DNA of 64,000 nt from Bradyrhizobium diazoefficiens (lineage in GTDB: Bacteria; Pseudomonadota; Alphaproteobacteria; Rhizobiales; Xanthobacteraceae). Position 1 is the stretch's first letter. Each line of letters begins with the position of its first letter. The stretch covers positions 3,001,501 through 3,065,500 of the forward strand of contig NZ_JAENXS010000001.1 of assembly GCF_016612535.1 (NCBI RefSeq), in the 5' to 3' direction. Below, one piece after another: positions 39,910 through 50,035 of this stretch. The notes beneath the pieces are model-generated. The model ran no database searches. It worked only from the letters and a program-made list of their open reading frames with translations, and was not told the DNA's origin. Position numbers and translations under genes: made by a program.

Positions 39910-40722
39910 ATGCGTCAACGGTTCCGTCCTGCCCGGCTTCTTGCCTCCGCCTCGCTGATCGCGCTGGTGGCCGCGAGCCTCGGCGGCTGCACGGCAATGT
40001 CAAAGCTCTCCGACGTCACCGGCTCGATCGGTCCGAAGGCGGAAGCCGCCCCGGCCGATCCTGCCCAAGCCGCCGAGGCCTACGGCGAGCGCTACCGTGC
40101 CAATCCCAAGGACGCCGCCGCGGCGCTGGCCTATGGCCAGGCCCTGCGCGCCAACGGCCAGCGCGCCCAGGCCGCCGCCGTGCTCGAGCAGGCGACCCTC
40201 GCCAATCCCGGCTACAAGCCGCTGCTTGCCCAATACGGCCGCGCGCTCGCCGACAACGGCAATTTCCAGCAGGCCTTCGACGTGCTGTCGAAGGCGCATT
40301 CGCCGGACAATCCGGACTGGCGCCTGCTCTCGGTGCAGGGCACCACGCTCGACCAGATGGGCCGTCACGACGAGGCGCGCGCCTATTATGCGAGCGCGCT
40401 GAAGATCGCCCCCGGCGATCCCGGCGTGCTCTCCAATCTCGGCCTGTCCTACATGCTGACGAAGCAGCTACCGAAAGCCGAGGAAGCGCTGCGGCAGGCT
40501 TACGCTTCGCCGCGCGCAAGCGCCCGGGTGCGGCAGAACCTCGCTTTGGTGGTCGGCCTCCAGGGTCGCTTTGCCGAGGCCGAAACCATCGTCAGGGCCG
40601 ACCTGCCTCCGGACCAGGCCGAGGCCAATGTCGCCTATCTCAAGGACATGCTGAACCGCAACGATGGCTCGCGCGGCGCCCCGAAGCGGACGCCGGTCGC
40701 CTCGCTCAGCCAGTCCGACTGA
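39910..40722 (+). CDS. tadD: TadD-like TPR lipoprotein of the Tad pilus system
   Basis: The protein has 270 residues. The N-terminal lipoprotein signal has a LGGC lipobox (Cys about 27), so it should be outer-membrane or periplasmic. At least four tetratricopeptide repeats cover about 60-240 (KDAAAALAYGQALRANGQ, PGVLSNLGLSYMLTKQLPKAEEAL). TadD lipoproteins help secretin assembly in Tad machines. It is convergent with the cpa/tad minus-strand operon and probably separately transcribed. Confidence 0.85.
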   Translation: MRQRFRPARLLASASLIALVAASLGGCTAMSKLSDVTGSIGPKAEAAPADPAQAAEAYGERYRANPKDAAAALAYGQALRANGQRAQAAAVLEQATLANPGYKPLLAQYGRALADNGNFQQAFDVLSKAHSPDNPDWRLLSVQGTTLDQMGRHDEARAYYASALKIAPGDPGVLSNLGLSYMLTKQLPKAEEALRQAYASPRASARVRQNLALVVGLQGRFAEAETIVRADLPPDQAEANVAYLKDMLNRNDGSRGAPKRTPVASLSQSD

Positions 40723-40811
40723 TCCATCGCCGCTTGCGCCATCGCGCGCATTTCCATCGGCGCTTCAGACGCTTTCCACGATCCACACCGACGCGAGCCA
40801 GCATTGCCCGG

Positions 40812-40862
40812 CTACTGTGCATGGGGTTGTTTTCGCGCTTTTTGTCGTGGGGGTCCGATCCC
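40812..40862 (-). repeat. Short dispersed motif downstream of tadC (copy B)
   Basis: It contains ACTGTGCATGGGGTTG within a 22-bp block identical to 12153-12174, then weaker similarity toward the tadC stop. Same position and orientation relative to its gene as copy A behind metH. Confidence 0.65.
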
Positions 40863-40870
40863 GCCGCGCC

Positions 40871-41845
40871 TCAATGCAGCTCGGAGATCTTGATGCCGGT
40901 CGGCCCGAGAATGACGACGAACAGCACCGGCAGGAAGAACAGGATCATCGGCACCGTCAGCTTCGGCGGCAGCGCCGCGGCCTTCTTCTCGGCCTCGTTC
41001 ATGCGCATGTCGCGGTTTTCCTGCGCCATGACGCGCAGGGATTGGCCGAGCGGGGTGCCGTAGCGTTCCGCCTGCTGAAGCGCCAGACACACTGATTTGA
41101 CGCCTTCGAGCCCGGTGCGCCTCGCCAGGTTTTCGTACGCCACTTTGCGGTCCTGCAAATAGGACAGCTCGGCGGTGGTCAGGGTGAATTCCTCCGACAG
41201 CGCGATGGACTGCCCCACGATTTCTGTGGCGACCTTGCGGAACGCCATTTCCACCGACATGCCGGATTCGATGCAGATCAGCAGCAGGTCGAGCGCATCC
41301 GGAAAGGCGCGCTTGATCGAGAGCTGGCGCTTCGAGATCCTGTTCCTGAGGAACAGCATTGGTGCCTGGAGGCCGGCATAGGCCGCGCCGACGCAGATAC
41401 CGATCTTGATCGGCATCGGACGGTCCATATGGGCAATCAGGAACACGTACGCGATCGAGCCGACGAACAGCACGAGCGGGGCCACCATGCGGGCGAACAG
41501 GAACGTGACGTAAGGGGCATGACCGCGGTAGCCCGCCATGATCAGCTTGTCGCGCGCGGCCTCCTGCGCCAGCCATTTGGTGAGGTTGAAGTCCTCGACG
41601 ACCCTGGAGACCAGCTGCTTCGGCGTCTGGCGCAGCGAGACCTTCTCGCTCTTGTTGAGGCGTTCGCGCTCGCGCTGCCGGATCCGCTCCCGCTCGCTCG
41701 CCACCGCCTTCATGCGCTTGGAGAGGCCTTCGCCGGCAAACAGCGGCATCACCAGCGTATACACGGTGGCGCTGGCGGCGATGGCCGCCAGCAACATGGT
41801 CATGAAGTGGACGTCGTGCAGCTTCGTGATGAGCAAATCAACCAT
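40871..41845 (-). CDS. tadC: Tad pilus platform protein TadC
   Basis: This 324-residue inner-membrane GspF/TadC-family protein has an N-terminal helix (about 12-32), then a cytoplasmic domain, and paired helices in the middle (FARMVAPLVLFVGSIAYVFL). The T2SSF domain (FPDALDLLLICIESGMSVEMAFRKVATE) is near 180-300. The last helix is ILFFLPVLFVVILG. With TadB it forms the platform on which the TadA ATPase acts. It is the last gene of the minus-strand operon. Confidence 0.93.
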   Translation of the reverse strand: MVDLLITKLHDVHFMTMLLAAIAASATVYTLVMPLFAGEGLSKRMKAVASERERIRQRERERLNKSEKVSLRQTPKQLVSRVVEDFNLTKWLAQEAARDKLIMAGYRGHAPYVTFLFARMVAPLVLFVGSIAYVFLIAHMDRPMPIKIGICVGAAYAGLQAPMLFLRNRISKRQLSIKRAFPDALDLLLICIESGMSVEMAFRKVATEIVGQSIALSEEFTLTTAELSYLQDRKVAYENLARRTGLEGVKSVCLALQQAERYGTPLGQSLRVMAQENRDMRMNEAEKKAAALPPKLTVPMILFFLPVLFVVILGPTGIKISELH

Positions 41846-41854
41846 ACGGCACCA

Positions 41855-42832
41855 TCAAAAATCGAAGTTGATCATCTTCTTCATCACCATGATGCCGATC
41901 GACATCCAGACGACGCAGCCGACCAGCATCAGCTGGCCGGTGGGATGGGTCCACAGCAGCGAGATGTAGCCGGGCGTCGTCAGGTAGACGAGGAACATCA
42001 CGATCGGCGGCAGTGAGCCGATGATGCCGGCCGAGGCCTTGGCCTCCATCGACATCGCCTGGATCTTTTCCTTCATCTTCTTGCGATCGCGCAGTACCTT
42101 GGAGAGGTTGCCCAACGCTTCGGAGAGGTTGCCACCCGACTTCTGCTGGATCGACACCACGATGCCGAAGAAGTTGGCTTCCGGCAGCGGCATGCGATCG
42201 TAGAGCCGCGTGCAGGCTTCGCCGAGCGGCATGCCGATCGCTTGCGTTTCGATGATCTGGAGGAACTCGCTGCGCAGCGGCTCCGGCGCGTCGGCGGCGA
42301 CGACCTTGATGGATTCGAACAGCGGCAGGCCGGCCTTGATGCCGCGCACGATGACGTCGACGGCGTCGGGCAGCGCTTTCAGGAACTGGTTTTCGCGGCG
42401 CTTCTTCAGGAAACCCAATGCCCAGCGGGGTAGGCCGAAGCCTCCGGCAAAGGCGAGACCGGCAGCGCCAAGCAGACCGCCGCCGCCGAACAGCGCGCCG
42501 AAGAAGAACAGGCCCGCCACGACGGCGGACACGATCCAGAATTTCTGCGGCGTCCAGTCGAGCCCGGCCTGCGACAAGCGGATGTGAAGCGGAACGCTCT
42601 TCTCCTGCGCGCGCCTCGCCTCGAGATCCTTGAGCGAGCTCTCGACCTGCTCACGGCGTGATCGCTGGCTCTTCTCGGCCTGCTTGGCCGCGGGCGCATC
42701 GGCGCGCGAGATTGAGGCGCGGCGGCCTTCGGCCTTCCGTTCGCCGGACAGCAGCGGATAGAGGAAGACCCAGGCGAGGCCGCCGACGGCGGCGGTGGCG
42801 AGGAAGGCGAGGGCGAGGACCTGCATGTTCAT
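41855..42832 (-). CDS. tadB: Tad pilus platform protein TadB
   Basis: The protein has 325 residues from ATG 42832. The open frame to 42892 overlaps tadA and is unlikely. N-terminal helix (MNMQVLALAFLATAAVGGLAWVF), a charged cytoplasmic region, two central helices with a Gly-rich pair (VVAGLFFFGALFGGGGLL), the T2SSF domain (LPDAVDVIVRGIKAGLPLFESIKVVA), and two C-terminal helices. It partners TadC 9 bp downstream. Confidence 0.93.
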   Translation of the reverse strand: MNMQVLALAFLATAAVGGLAWVFLYPLLSGERKAEGRRASISRADAPAAKQAEKSQRSRREQVESSLKDLEARRAQEKSVPLHIRLSQAGLDWTPQKFWIVSAVVAGLFFFGALFGGGGLLGAAGLAFAGGFGLPRWALGFLKKRRENQFLKALPDAVDVIVRGIKAGLPLFESIKVVAADAPEPLRSEFLQIIETQAIGMPLGEACTRLYDRMPLPEANFFGIVVSIQQKSGGNLSEALGNLSKVLRDRKKMKEKIQAMSMEAKASAGIIGSLPPIVMFLVYLTTPGYISLLWTHPTGQLMLVGCVVWMSIGIMVMKKMINFDF

Positions 42833-42848
42833 GGTTGCGCTGACCTGC

Positions 42849-44312
<1,464 letters not shown>

Positions 44313-44333
44313 TTAACAACTCCATGCGGCGAC

Positions 44334-45599
44334 CTATTTTCCCCGCAACTTGTCAATCAGCGGTGAAAGCAAGGACGACTTTTGTTTCTTCGTCTCGCTG
44401 CGGCCGGTCAGGCGTTGGGCGATCTGGAGGAACATCTCGATCGATTTGTGGTTGGCGGAGATCTCCGCGATCATCTGGCCGTTGTTGGCGGCCGCGCCGA
44501 AGATCTGCGGCTCGAACGGGATCGAGACGACCGGCTGGCTCTCGATCGCCTTGGCGAATTCGGTCGCGGCGATCTCCGGGCGCTTGGGAATGCCGACCTG
44601 GTTGAGGCAGTACAGCGGGGGCCGATCATTGGGGCGCGCGGCCTTCAGGAGATCGAACAGGTTCTTGGTGTTGCGCAGATTGGCGAGATCAGGGGCGGCC
44701 ACGATCAAAATGTCGTCGGCGCCGATCAGGGCGCGCTTGGTCCAGCCCGACCATTGATGCGGGATGTCGAGCACGATGCAGGGCATGGTGGCGCGCAGCG
44801 TGTCGAATACTGAGTCGAAGGCGTCGGTACCGAAATCATAGACCCGGTCGAGCGTCGCCGGCGCCGCCAGCAAGCTGAGATGGTCCGTACATTTCGACAG
44901 CAGGCGGTCAATGAAGGCAGTGTCGACGCGATCGGGCGAGAACACAGCGTCCGCGATGCCCTGCGGCGGGTCCTGGTTGTAGTCGAGCCCGGCGGTGCCG
45001 AAGGCGAGGTCGAGATCGGCGACCACTGCGTCCATCGCGAGGTCTCGCGCGATCGCCCAAGCGACGTTGTGGGAAACGGTGGAGGCGCCGACGCCGCCCT
45101 TGGCGCCGACCACGGCGACGATACGGCCGACCGCCTTGGCTTCCGGCGCCGAGAACAAATTGCAGATCGAGCGCACGACGTCGATTGCGCCGACCGGCCC
45201 GAGCACGTAGTCGCTGACGCCGCGGCGCACCAGTTCGCGATAGAGCATGACGTCGTTGATGCGGCCGATCACGACCACGCGGGTGCCGGCATCACAGACC
45301 GTGGCGAGCTGGTCGAGCCCGGTCAACAAATCGTTGCGGGCGTCGCTCTCGAGCACGATCACGTTCGGCGTAGGTGCCGAGCGATAGGCTTCGATTGCAG
45401 CCGCCATGCCGCCCATCTGGATCTTCAGATGAGCCTTGCCGAGACGGCGATCCTCGCCGGCCGATTGCACGGCGGCGGCGGTCTCCACGGTTTCGCAGAA
45501 AGCCTGGACCGAGACACGCGGCGCGGGCGCAATATGCTCCTCGACCGGCGACGGGGCCTCCGGCTGCTCTTCCTGAGTCTGGCGCGCGTAGCTGATCAT
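44334..45599 (-). CDS. cpaE: Pilus localisation ATPase-like protein TadZ/CpaE
   Basis: The protein has 421 residues. The N-terminal half is a receiver-like domain (AYRSAPTPNVIVLESDARND, RRGVSDYVLGPVG). The second half is a MinD/ParA-type ATPase with the deviant Walker A KGGVGASTVSHN (about 166). VADLDLAFGTAGLDYNQDP and VLDIPHQWSGWTKRAL follow. CpaE/TadZ places the Tad machine at the pole. Its start overlaps the cpaD stop by 4 bp. Confidence 0.94.
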   Translation of the reverse strand: MISYARQTQEEQPEAPSPVEEHIAPAPRVSVQAFCETVETAAAVQSAGEDRRLGKAHLKIQMGGMAAAIEAYRSAPTPNVIVLESDARNDLLTGLDQLATVCDAGTRVVVIGRINDVMLYRELVRRGVSDYVLGPVGAIDVVRSICNLFSAPEAKAVGRIVAVVGAKGGVGASTVSHNVAWAIARDLAMDAVVADLDLAFGTAGLDYNQDPPQGIADAVFSPDRVDTAFIDRLLSKCTDHLSLLAAPATLDRVYDFGTDAFDSVFDTLRATMPCIVLDIPHQWSGWTKRALIGADDILIVAAPDLANLRNTKNLFDLLKAARPNDRPPLYCLNQVGIPKRPEIAATEFAKAIESQPVVSIPFEPQIFGAAANNGQMIAEISANHKSIEMFLQIAQRLTGRSETKKQKSSLLSPLIDKLRGK

Positions 45600-46318
45600 T
45601 TGCCGGTGTCGCTGAGTTTGGCCTTTTCGGCCTCGGGATAGATGATCGCCGTCGGCGTCCCCTTGCGGTATTTCTCGAACAGGGTGATGCGCCGCGCCGT
45701 ATAGCTCGGAGTTTCAGGCCGCGGCTGCTCGAGGTCCGACGGATTGTCGACCATGGCCGCAAGGTTGCGCTGATAGGCGCAACCGAAATTGTAGTAGTCC
45801 TTGTTCTCGAACCAGCTCTTGTTCTTTATCGAAGGGCCGAGATCCTCCGGCCACAGGCCGCAGGGGCCCGCGACCGCGGCGATCCTAGAATAGGTCATCC
45901 GGATCGGCGGCAGGAAACGTTTGTCTTCCGGCTGGTAGGGACGGGCGATGATGCCGCGCGGGGGAACGCCCGCCGCCGCCAGCATCGCCTGAATCTCATG
46001 CATCGATTCCGCGACCGGACGCGCATTCGGCGTTCCAGACGGCACGTCGATGTGAATGGCGCCGGTGCCCTCGTGCAGCCAGGTCGATGCCAAGCCCATC
46101 ACGTCGGCGCGCTGGGCTGCGGTCAAGCCGCCACGGGCGTGACCGACGAACACGACGATCGAGCGGTTCTGTTCCTCGATCGCGATCGGGTGACGCTTCT
46201 TGTAATCGTCGGGAATGGAAGCGGTGGCCACCTCGTCGTGCTGGCAGCCACCGAGCGCAAGCGCAATACCGACGAGCACGCCGGCGAGGTGGCGGGTCTG
46301 GGGTCGTGTTGTGGTCAT
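45596..46318 (-). CDS. cpaD: Pilus assembly lipoprotein CpaD
   Basis: This 240-residue protein has a signal peptide with lipobox LGGC (Cys about 25), so it is an outer-membrane lipoprotein. The CpaD domain includes RGGLTAAQRADV, a GVPPRGIIARPY segment, and the characteristic FGCAYQRNLAAMVDNPSDLEQPR near 170-195. It assists the CpaC secretin. It ends in the 4-bp overlap with cpaE. Confidence 0.93.
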   Translation of the reverse strand: MTTTRPQTRHLAGVLVGIALALGGCQHDEVATASIPDDYKKRHPIAIEEQNRSIVVFVGHARGGLTAAQRADVMGLASTWLHEGTGAIHIDVPSGTPNARPVAESMHEIQAMLAAAGVPPRGIIARPYQPEDKRFLPPIRMTYSRIAAVAGPCGLWPEDLGPSIKNKSWFENKDYYNFGCAYQRNLAAMVDNPSDLEQPRPETPSYTARRITLFEKYRKGTPTAIIYPEAEKAKLSDTGK

Positions 46319-46338
46319 AACTATGTCCCCGTTCCGCC

Positions 46339-47829
46339 TTAGTCGGTGATGAAGCCGTAAGTGCCGCGGTAGTTGCGTGCCGGCTCGGTCTTGCCGGGCA
46401 CGCCGTAGATGCGGTTGATGTTGCCGATCAGCTCGGCCTGCGGGTCGGCGGGCGCCGAGAAACCGTCATCCGGCCGCGACAGGTCCTTTTGCGCCACCGC
46501 GCGCACGATGTAGGGCGTCACGATGACGACGAGCTCGGTCGTGTTGTTGACGAAGTCGCGGCTGCGGAACAGCGTGCCGAGGATCGGGAGCTGCATCAGG
46601 CCTGGCAATCCGCTGATGGCCTGCTTGGTCTGCTGCTGGATCAGGCCGGCCATCGCCATCGCGCCGCCGGAGGGAATTTCCAGCGAGGTCTCGGCGCGGC
46701 GGGTCTTGATCGAGGGCACCGTCAGCGAGTTCACCGATGTCGAGGTCACGGCCTGCGACAGCGTGATCGCATTTTCGTTCGATAGCTCCGACACCTCGGT
46801 CATCACGCGGAGGCTGATCTTGCCTTCGCTCAGCACCACGGGCGTGAAGTTGAGCGAGATACCGAACTTCTTGAAGCTGATCTGGGTGGTACAGACATGC
46901 GTGGTGGGATCGCAGGCATAGCCTGCCGGCACCGGAAATTCGCCGCCGGCGATGAATGTCGCGGACTCACCGGAGATCGCGGTCAGGTTCGGCTCGGCCA
47001 GCGTTCGGATCACGCCGGCTGTCTCCATCGCACGCAGGGTCGCCTGTACCGAGGGAGTGGCGCCGAACTTCGTAGTCAGGCTGTTGCCGTCGACGAGATT
47101 CTTGCCTAGGGCGGTGAACGGGTTGGAGTTGCTGAAGCTCACCACCGACGTGCCGTAGTTCAGATTTGCAGTAAGGTCGATGCCGAGCTGCTTGACGATG
47201 TTGCGCGCGACTTCGGCGACCGTCACCTTCAACATGACCTGGTCGCGGCCGCGGACCACGATCGAGTTCACCACCTTGTCGGCGCCGCCGGCGAGGCGGG
47301 CTGCGAGATCGTTGGCCTGCTGCGCTTCGATCGGATTGGCAGCCGTGCCGCTCAGGACGACGCCGTCGCCGAGACCGTCGATCTGGATGTCGGAATTCGG
47401 CAGGATCTGCTTCAGCGCCGCGCGCACGCCGTTGAGGTCGCGCTTGACCGCGATGTCATAGGCGGCGATCTGCTGGCCGGCGGAATCGAAGAACACGATG
47501 TTGGTCTGGCCGACCGAGGCGCCGATGATGTAGGCGCGCTGGGACGAGCGGACCACCGCATTGGCGATCTTGGGATCGGCGACGAGGACGTCCTTGATGT
47601 CGCGCGGCAGGTCGATCACGATCGACTTGCCGACGCCGAGCGAGAGGAAGCGCGCATTCATCTGGCCGTCGGCCGTGACCGGCGTGGCGGGACGGTAATC
47701 TGCGGCAATCACGGGCGTCAGCGCGGGGTTCAGTGTCAGCGCGAGAGCGGCCGAGAACGACAGGGCGCGAACCATCGAGGTCCGCATCGTCGCCAGATCT
47801 GCCCTGCATTTCATATCGACTGTCCTCAT
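46339..47829 (-). CDS. cpaC: Tad pilus secretin CpaC/RcpA
   Basis: This 496-residue protein starts at ATG 47829, which overlaps the cpaB stop (ATGA). A signal peptide follows a short polar leader. The pilus N-terminal domain is at about 50-130 (LGVGKSIVIDLPRDIKDVLVADPKIAN), then a BON-like part (GDGVVLSGTAANPIEAQQANDLAARLAGG). The secretin domain (about 250-440) includes GESATFIAGGEFPVP, the GISLNFTPVVL strand and PILGTLFRSRDF. It forms the outer-membrane channel for the pilus. Confidence 0.95.
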   Translation of the reverse strand: MRTVDMKCRADLATMRTSMVRALSFSAALALTLNPALTPVIAADYRPATPVTADGQMNARFLSLGVGKSIVIDLPRDIKDVLVADPKIANAVVRSSQRAYIIGASVGQTNIVFFDSAGQQIAAYDIAVKRDLNGVRAALKQILPNSDIQIDGLGDGVVLSGTAANPIEAQQANDLAARLAGGADKVVNSIVVRGRDQVMLKVTVAEVARNIVKQLGIDLTANLNYGTSVVSFSNSNPFTALGKNLVDGNSLTTKFGATPSVQATLRAMETAGVIRTLAEPNLTAISGESATFIAGGEFPVPAGYACDPTTHVCTTQISFKKFGISLNFTPVVLSEGKISLRVMTEVSELSNENAITLSQAVTSTSVNSLTVPSIKTRRAETSLEIPSGGAMAMAGLIQQQTKQAISGLPGLMQLPILGTLFRSRDFVNNTTELVVIVTPYIVRAVAQKDLSRPDDGFSAPADPQAELIGNINRIYGVPGKTEPARNYRGTYGFITD

Positions 47830-48623
47830 CGTGCCTTCGTCGCCTGGCTCTGAATGCCGTACCGGATGATCGAAACGCCGTCGCTTTTCTGCGCGGATTC
47901 ATCGAGCGTGATCTCGCTCATTTTGACGTCGGCAATGCTGCGCAGCGCCAGCGACAGCGTTCCAGCCTGCCGGGACGAGGAAAGCTGCCGGGTTTGTGCG
48001 GGATTGAGTTCCAAGGTTACAGTCTTGCCGACCACCGAGTTCTGGCCGTCCTTTTCCTTCGGCGCCTGGTCGATGGCCAGCACGCGGACATTGGCCAGGA
48101 TGATCTCGGACGTGACGATATCGGAGGCGCCGGCGCTCTGGTCCGGGTTCTTGAGGCGGCGCGTGAGCAGCACATCGACGCGATCGTTCGGCAGGATGAA
48201 GCCGCCTGCGCCGGTCTCCGGCGAGATTTCGGTGGAGATGGCGCGCATGCCGCTCGGCAGAATGGCGGCCATGAAGCCGGAACCATCGGCCTTGACCAGC
48301 TTCTGGTCGCGGATCGGCTCACCCTGGATGAAGGGGGCGCGCGCAATCGAGCCGGTGACCTGGGTTGCGCCATCGGGGCGCTCGCTGCGGCGGATGAAGG
48401 TGGAGCTGGCCGTCGCGGTCGGCCAGGTCTGCCACTGCACGTCTTCCGGCTTCACGGTCTGCCCGAGGCCGATGTCGTTCTTGGCGACCAGCACGTCGGT
48501 GGTGGGAAGCTGCGCGACCGGAGCCGTTGGAGGCGGCGCAGAGTCCGAGCCGCTCGCCAGATACGCGGCGATACCGCCGGCGCAGATGGCGACCGTCAGG
48601 ACGACTATGCGTGCCCTATTCAT
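47826..48623 (-). CDS. cpaB: Pilus assembly protein CpaB/RcpC
   Basis: The protein has 265 residues from ATG 48623. The frame extends to 48641 but MNRARIVVLTVAICAGGIAAYLASG gives the normal N-terminal membrane anchor. An SAF domain follows (about 45-120, TDVLVAKNDIGLGQTVKPEDVQW), then the RcpC-like domain with GFILPNDRVDVLLT. It sits in the periplasm and helps secretin gating. First of the tightly coupled cpaB-C-D-E chain. Confidence 0.93.
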   Translation of the reverse strand: MNRARIVVLTVAICAGGIAAYLASGSDSAPPPTAPVAQLPTTDVLVAKNDIGLGQTVKPEDVQWQTWPTATASSTFIRRSERPDGATQVTGSIARAPFIQGEPIRDQKLVKADGSGFMAAILPSGMRAISTEISPETGAGGFILPNDRVDVLLTRRLKNPDQSAGASDIVTSEIILANVRVLAIDQAPKEKDGQNSVVGKTVTLELNPAQTRQLSSSRQAGTLSLALRSIADVKMSEITLDESAQKSDGVSIIRYGIQSQATKAR

Positions 48624-48750
48624 ACGCTTCACTTTCCACAATACGCCGCGACGCTGCCGCCGCCGTAATCGGCAGTTGACCAGCTATTCGTCAAAGCATG
48701 GTTAATGAGGCGTATCTAAATCGCCTTAACGCCGGGTTGATACCGGGCGT

Positions 48751-49275
48751 TCAGCGTAATGCGAGGTGAGCGAGGTCGATCGCTCTCACCCAGTCGGTCT
48801 CGGGGTAGATCATCAGAGCGCCAATCGCGAGCGCGATGCCGTAGGGAATGCCGCTCTCCTTGGCATGCAGCCGCGCCAGCCAGGCCTGGCCCGCAAGTCC
48901 GTAAGGCAACGGCCATTGCCGGAACTGGAGCAGGAGCAGCGTCAGCGCTCCGCCGAACAGCGACGCGTAGAGCAGAAAGTCCATCAATTGCGCGAAGCCG
49001 AACCAGAGCGCCACGGACGCTGCGATCTTGGCGTCGCCGCCACCCATCCAACCCATCGCAAAGCAGGTGAACGCCACGACAAGGAGAAGTGTGCCGGCGC
49101 CGACATGGCTCAACACCTCGTAAGGTGCCATGCCACCGGCGAAGGCGAGCACGAAGAAGCCCGCGACCAGTGCCAGCGAGACGCGGTTCGAGATCGTCAT
49201 CGTGAAGAGATCGCTGGCGGCTGCGAACGCCATCAGGGCCGGGAAGAGCATAAGGCGCGCGAGGTCGAGGATCAT
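48751..49275 (-). CDS. cpaA: Prepilin peptidase CpaA/TadV
   Basis: This 174-residue A24-type aspartic peptidase of the inner membrane cleaves Flp and TadE/F-type prepilins. Start ATG 49275 is chosen over an open frame to 49383 because it begins at the first helix. The two catalytic Asp are in AASDLFTMTISNR (about 20) and in GGGDAKIAAS (about 77, the GxGD-type motif). Further hydrophobic segments complete about five helices. It is small, lacking the N-methylase domain, as usual for Tad systems. Confidence 0.93.
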   Translation of the reverse strand: MILDLARLMLFPALMAFAAASDLFTMTISNRVSLALVAGFFVLAFAGGMAPYEVLSHVGAGTLLLVVAFTCFAMGWMGGGDAKIAASVALWFGFAQLMDFLLYASLFGGALTLLLLQFRQWPLPYGLAGQAWLARLHAKESGIPYGIALAIGALMIYPETDWVRAIDLAHLALR

Positions 49276-49398
49276 GGGCTGCGTCTTGAGGCCTGGGTCT
49301 GTCGCCGGATCGAGGCGTCGGCGCATGCTAGCCGGCAGTGCTAAACAAACCGACAACGGCCGTGGCAGCCTCGGAACTAGCACCGGATACCGGCGGTC

Positions 49399-49545
49399 TC
49401 ACCATATGCTGGCGATGCGCAATGCAAGCGTGACCATGGCGAGCAGCAGCGCAAGGCAGACCCAGTAGGCCGACGCGTCGATATGCGCCGTGTCCGCCTC
49501 GTTCGCCGCAACCGCGGCATCGGTTCTTTGCTTACGCAACGCCAC
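49399..49545 (-). CDS. Unannotated 48-residue single-span membrane protein in the tad locus
   Basis: A GTG at 49545 opens MALRKQRTDAAVAANEADTA, followed by HIDASAYWVC and a hydrophobic helix LALLLAMVTLALRIASIW ending at the stop. The helix reaches the very C-terminus, so it would be tail-anchored. It lies after the flp terminator and 123 bp before cpaA on the same strand. The length, location and hydrophobicity suggest a small Tad accessory. No family is recognised. The start codon is uncertain and there is only a weak GTGGG site upstream. Confidence 0.5.
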   Translation of the reverse strand: MALRKQRTDAAVAANEADTAHIDASAYWVCLALLLAMVTLALRIASIW

Positions 49546-49564
49546 TGGAACCCACACTGTCCAC

Positions 49565-49596
49565 AAAAACAAAGGCCCCGGAGGTCCGGGGCTTTT
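49565..49596 (-). terminator. Rho-independent terminator of the flp pilin gene
   Basis: An 11-bp stem around AGCCCCGG / CCGGGGCT with a 4-base loop is followed on the minus strand by GTTTTTG. It starts about 20 bp after the pilin stop. It would let the abundant pilin mRNA end before the cpa genes, with some read-through. Confidence 0.85.
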
Positions 49597-49616
49597 GCGG
49601 TCGTCCGTCGGTCGGC

Positions 49617-49781
49617 TTACTTCAGCGAGGAACTGATCGAACCGAACTTGGTGTTCAGCGTGGAGCCGAGGTTGTTGACGACGGTGATGATGGCCAGCGC
49701 GATGCCGGCGGCGATCAGACCGTATTCGATGGCGGTGGCGCCGGATTCATCCTTAGCGAAACGCGCAATCAGGTTCTTCAT
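49617..49781 (-). CDS. flp: Flp family type IVb major pilin
   Basis: The protein has 54 residues and is short enough to be easily missed. The leader MKNLIARFAKDESG is followed by the prepilin cleavage mark G/ATAIEYGLIA, with the invariant Glu-Tyr. A hydrophobic helix (AAGIALAIITVVNNLG) and a polar tail (STLNTKFGSISSSLK) follow. After CpaA cleavage it polymerises into the Flp/Tad pilus used for surface attachment. It is the first gene of the minus-strand tad set, with its own terminator. Confidence 0.95.
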   Translation of the reverse strand: MKNLIARFAKDESGATAIEYGLIAAGIALAIITVVNNLGSTLNTKFGSISSSLK

Positions 49782-50035
49782 GAACTAAACTCCATCTGGT
49801 TGAGGTCGCCTCGTTCGGCGCTGTATTGACGCGACGACCATGTGAGCCGAGCTCTTTCGGCGAAGTTAATTCGATCAGTCAAACCCGCGCCTTGCGCGAT
49901 GCTTTTGGCCAGAGTGAATTTCACCTTAAGGCGACCGCTGCAATGCGCCCCAGCTCCGAACGCGCCGTCAACTTCACCCTCCCTTAAATTTCACGGAGTA
50001 GGCGTAAGTGGGATCAGCAGCCTGGAAGAGAAGCA
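49782..50035. promoter_or_regulatory. Divergent flp / sterol desaturase promoter region
   Basis: This 254-bp region must hold the strong flp promoter on the minus strand. The middle part is AT-richer with TTCACC-TTAAGG and TTCACC-CTCCCTTAAATTTCAC motifs in loose repetition (49917-49992). No exact CtrA pair or sigma-54 box was found. Confidence 0.35.
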
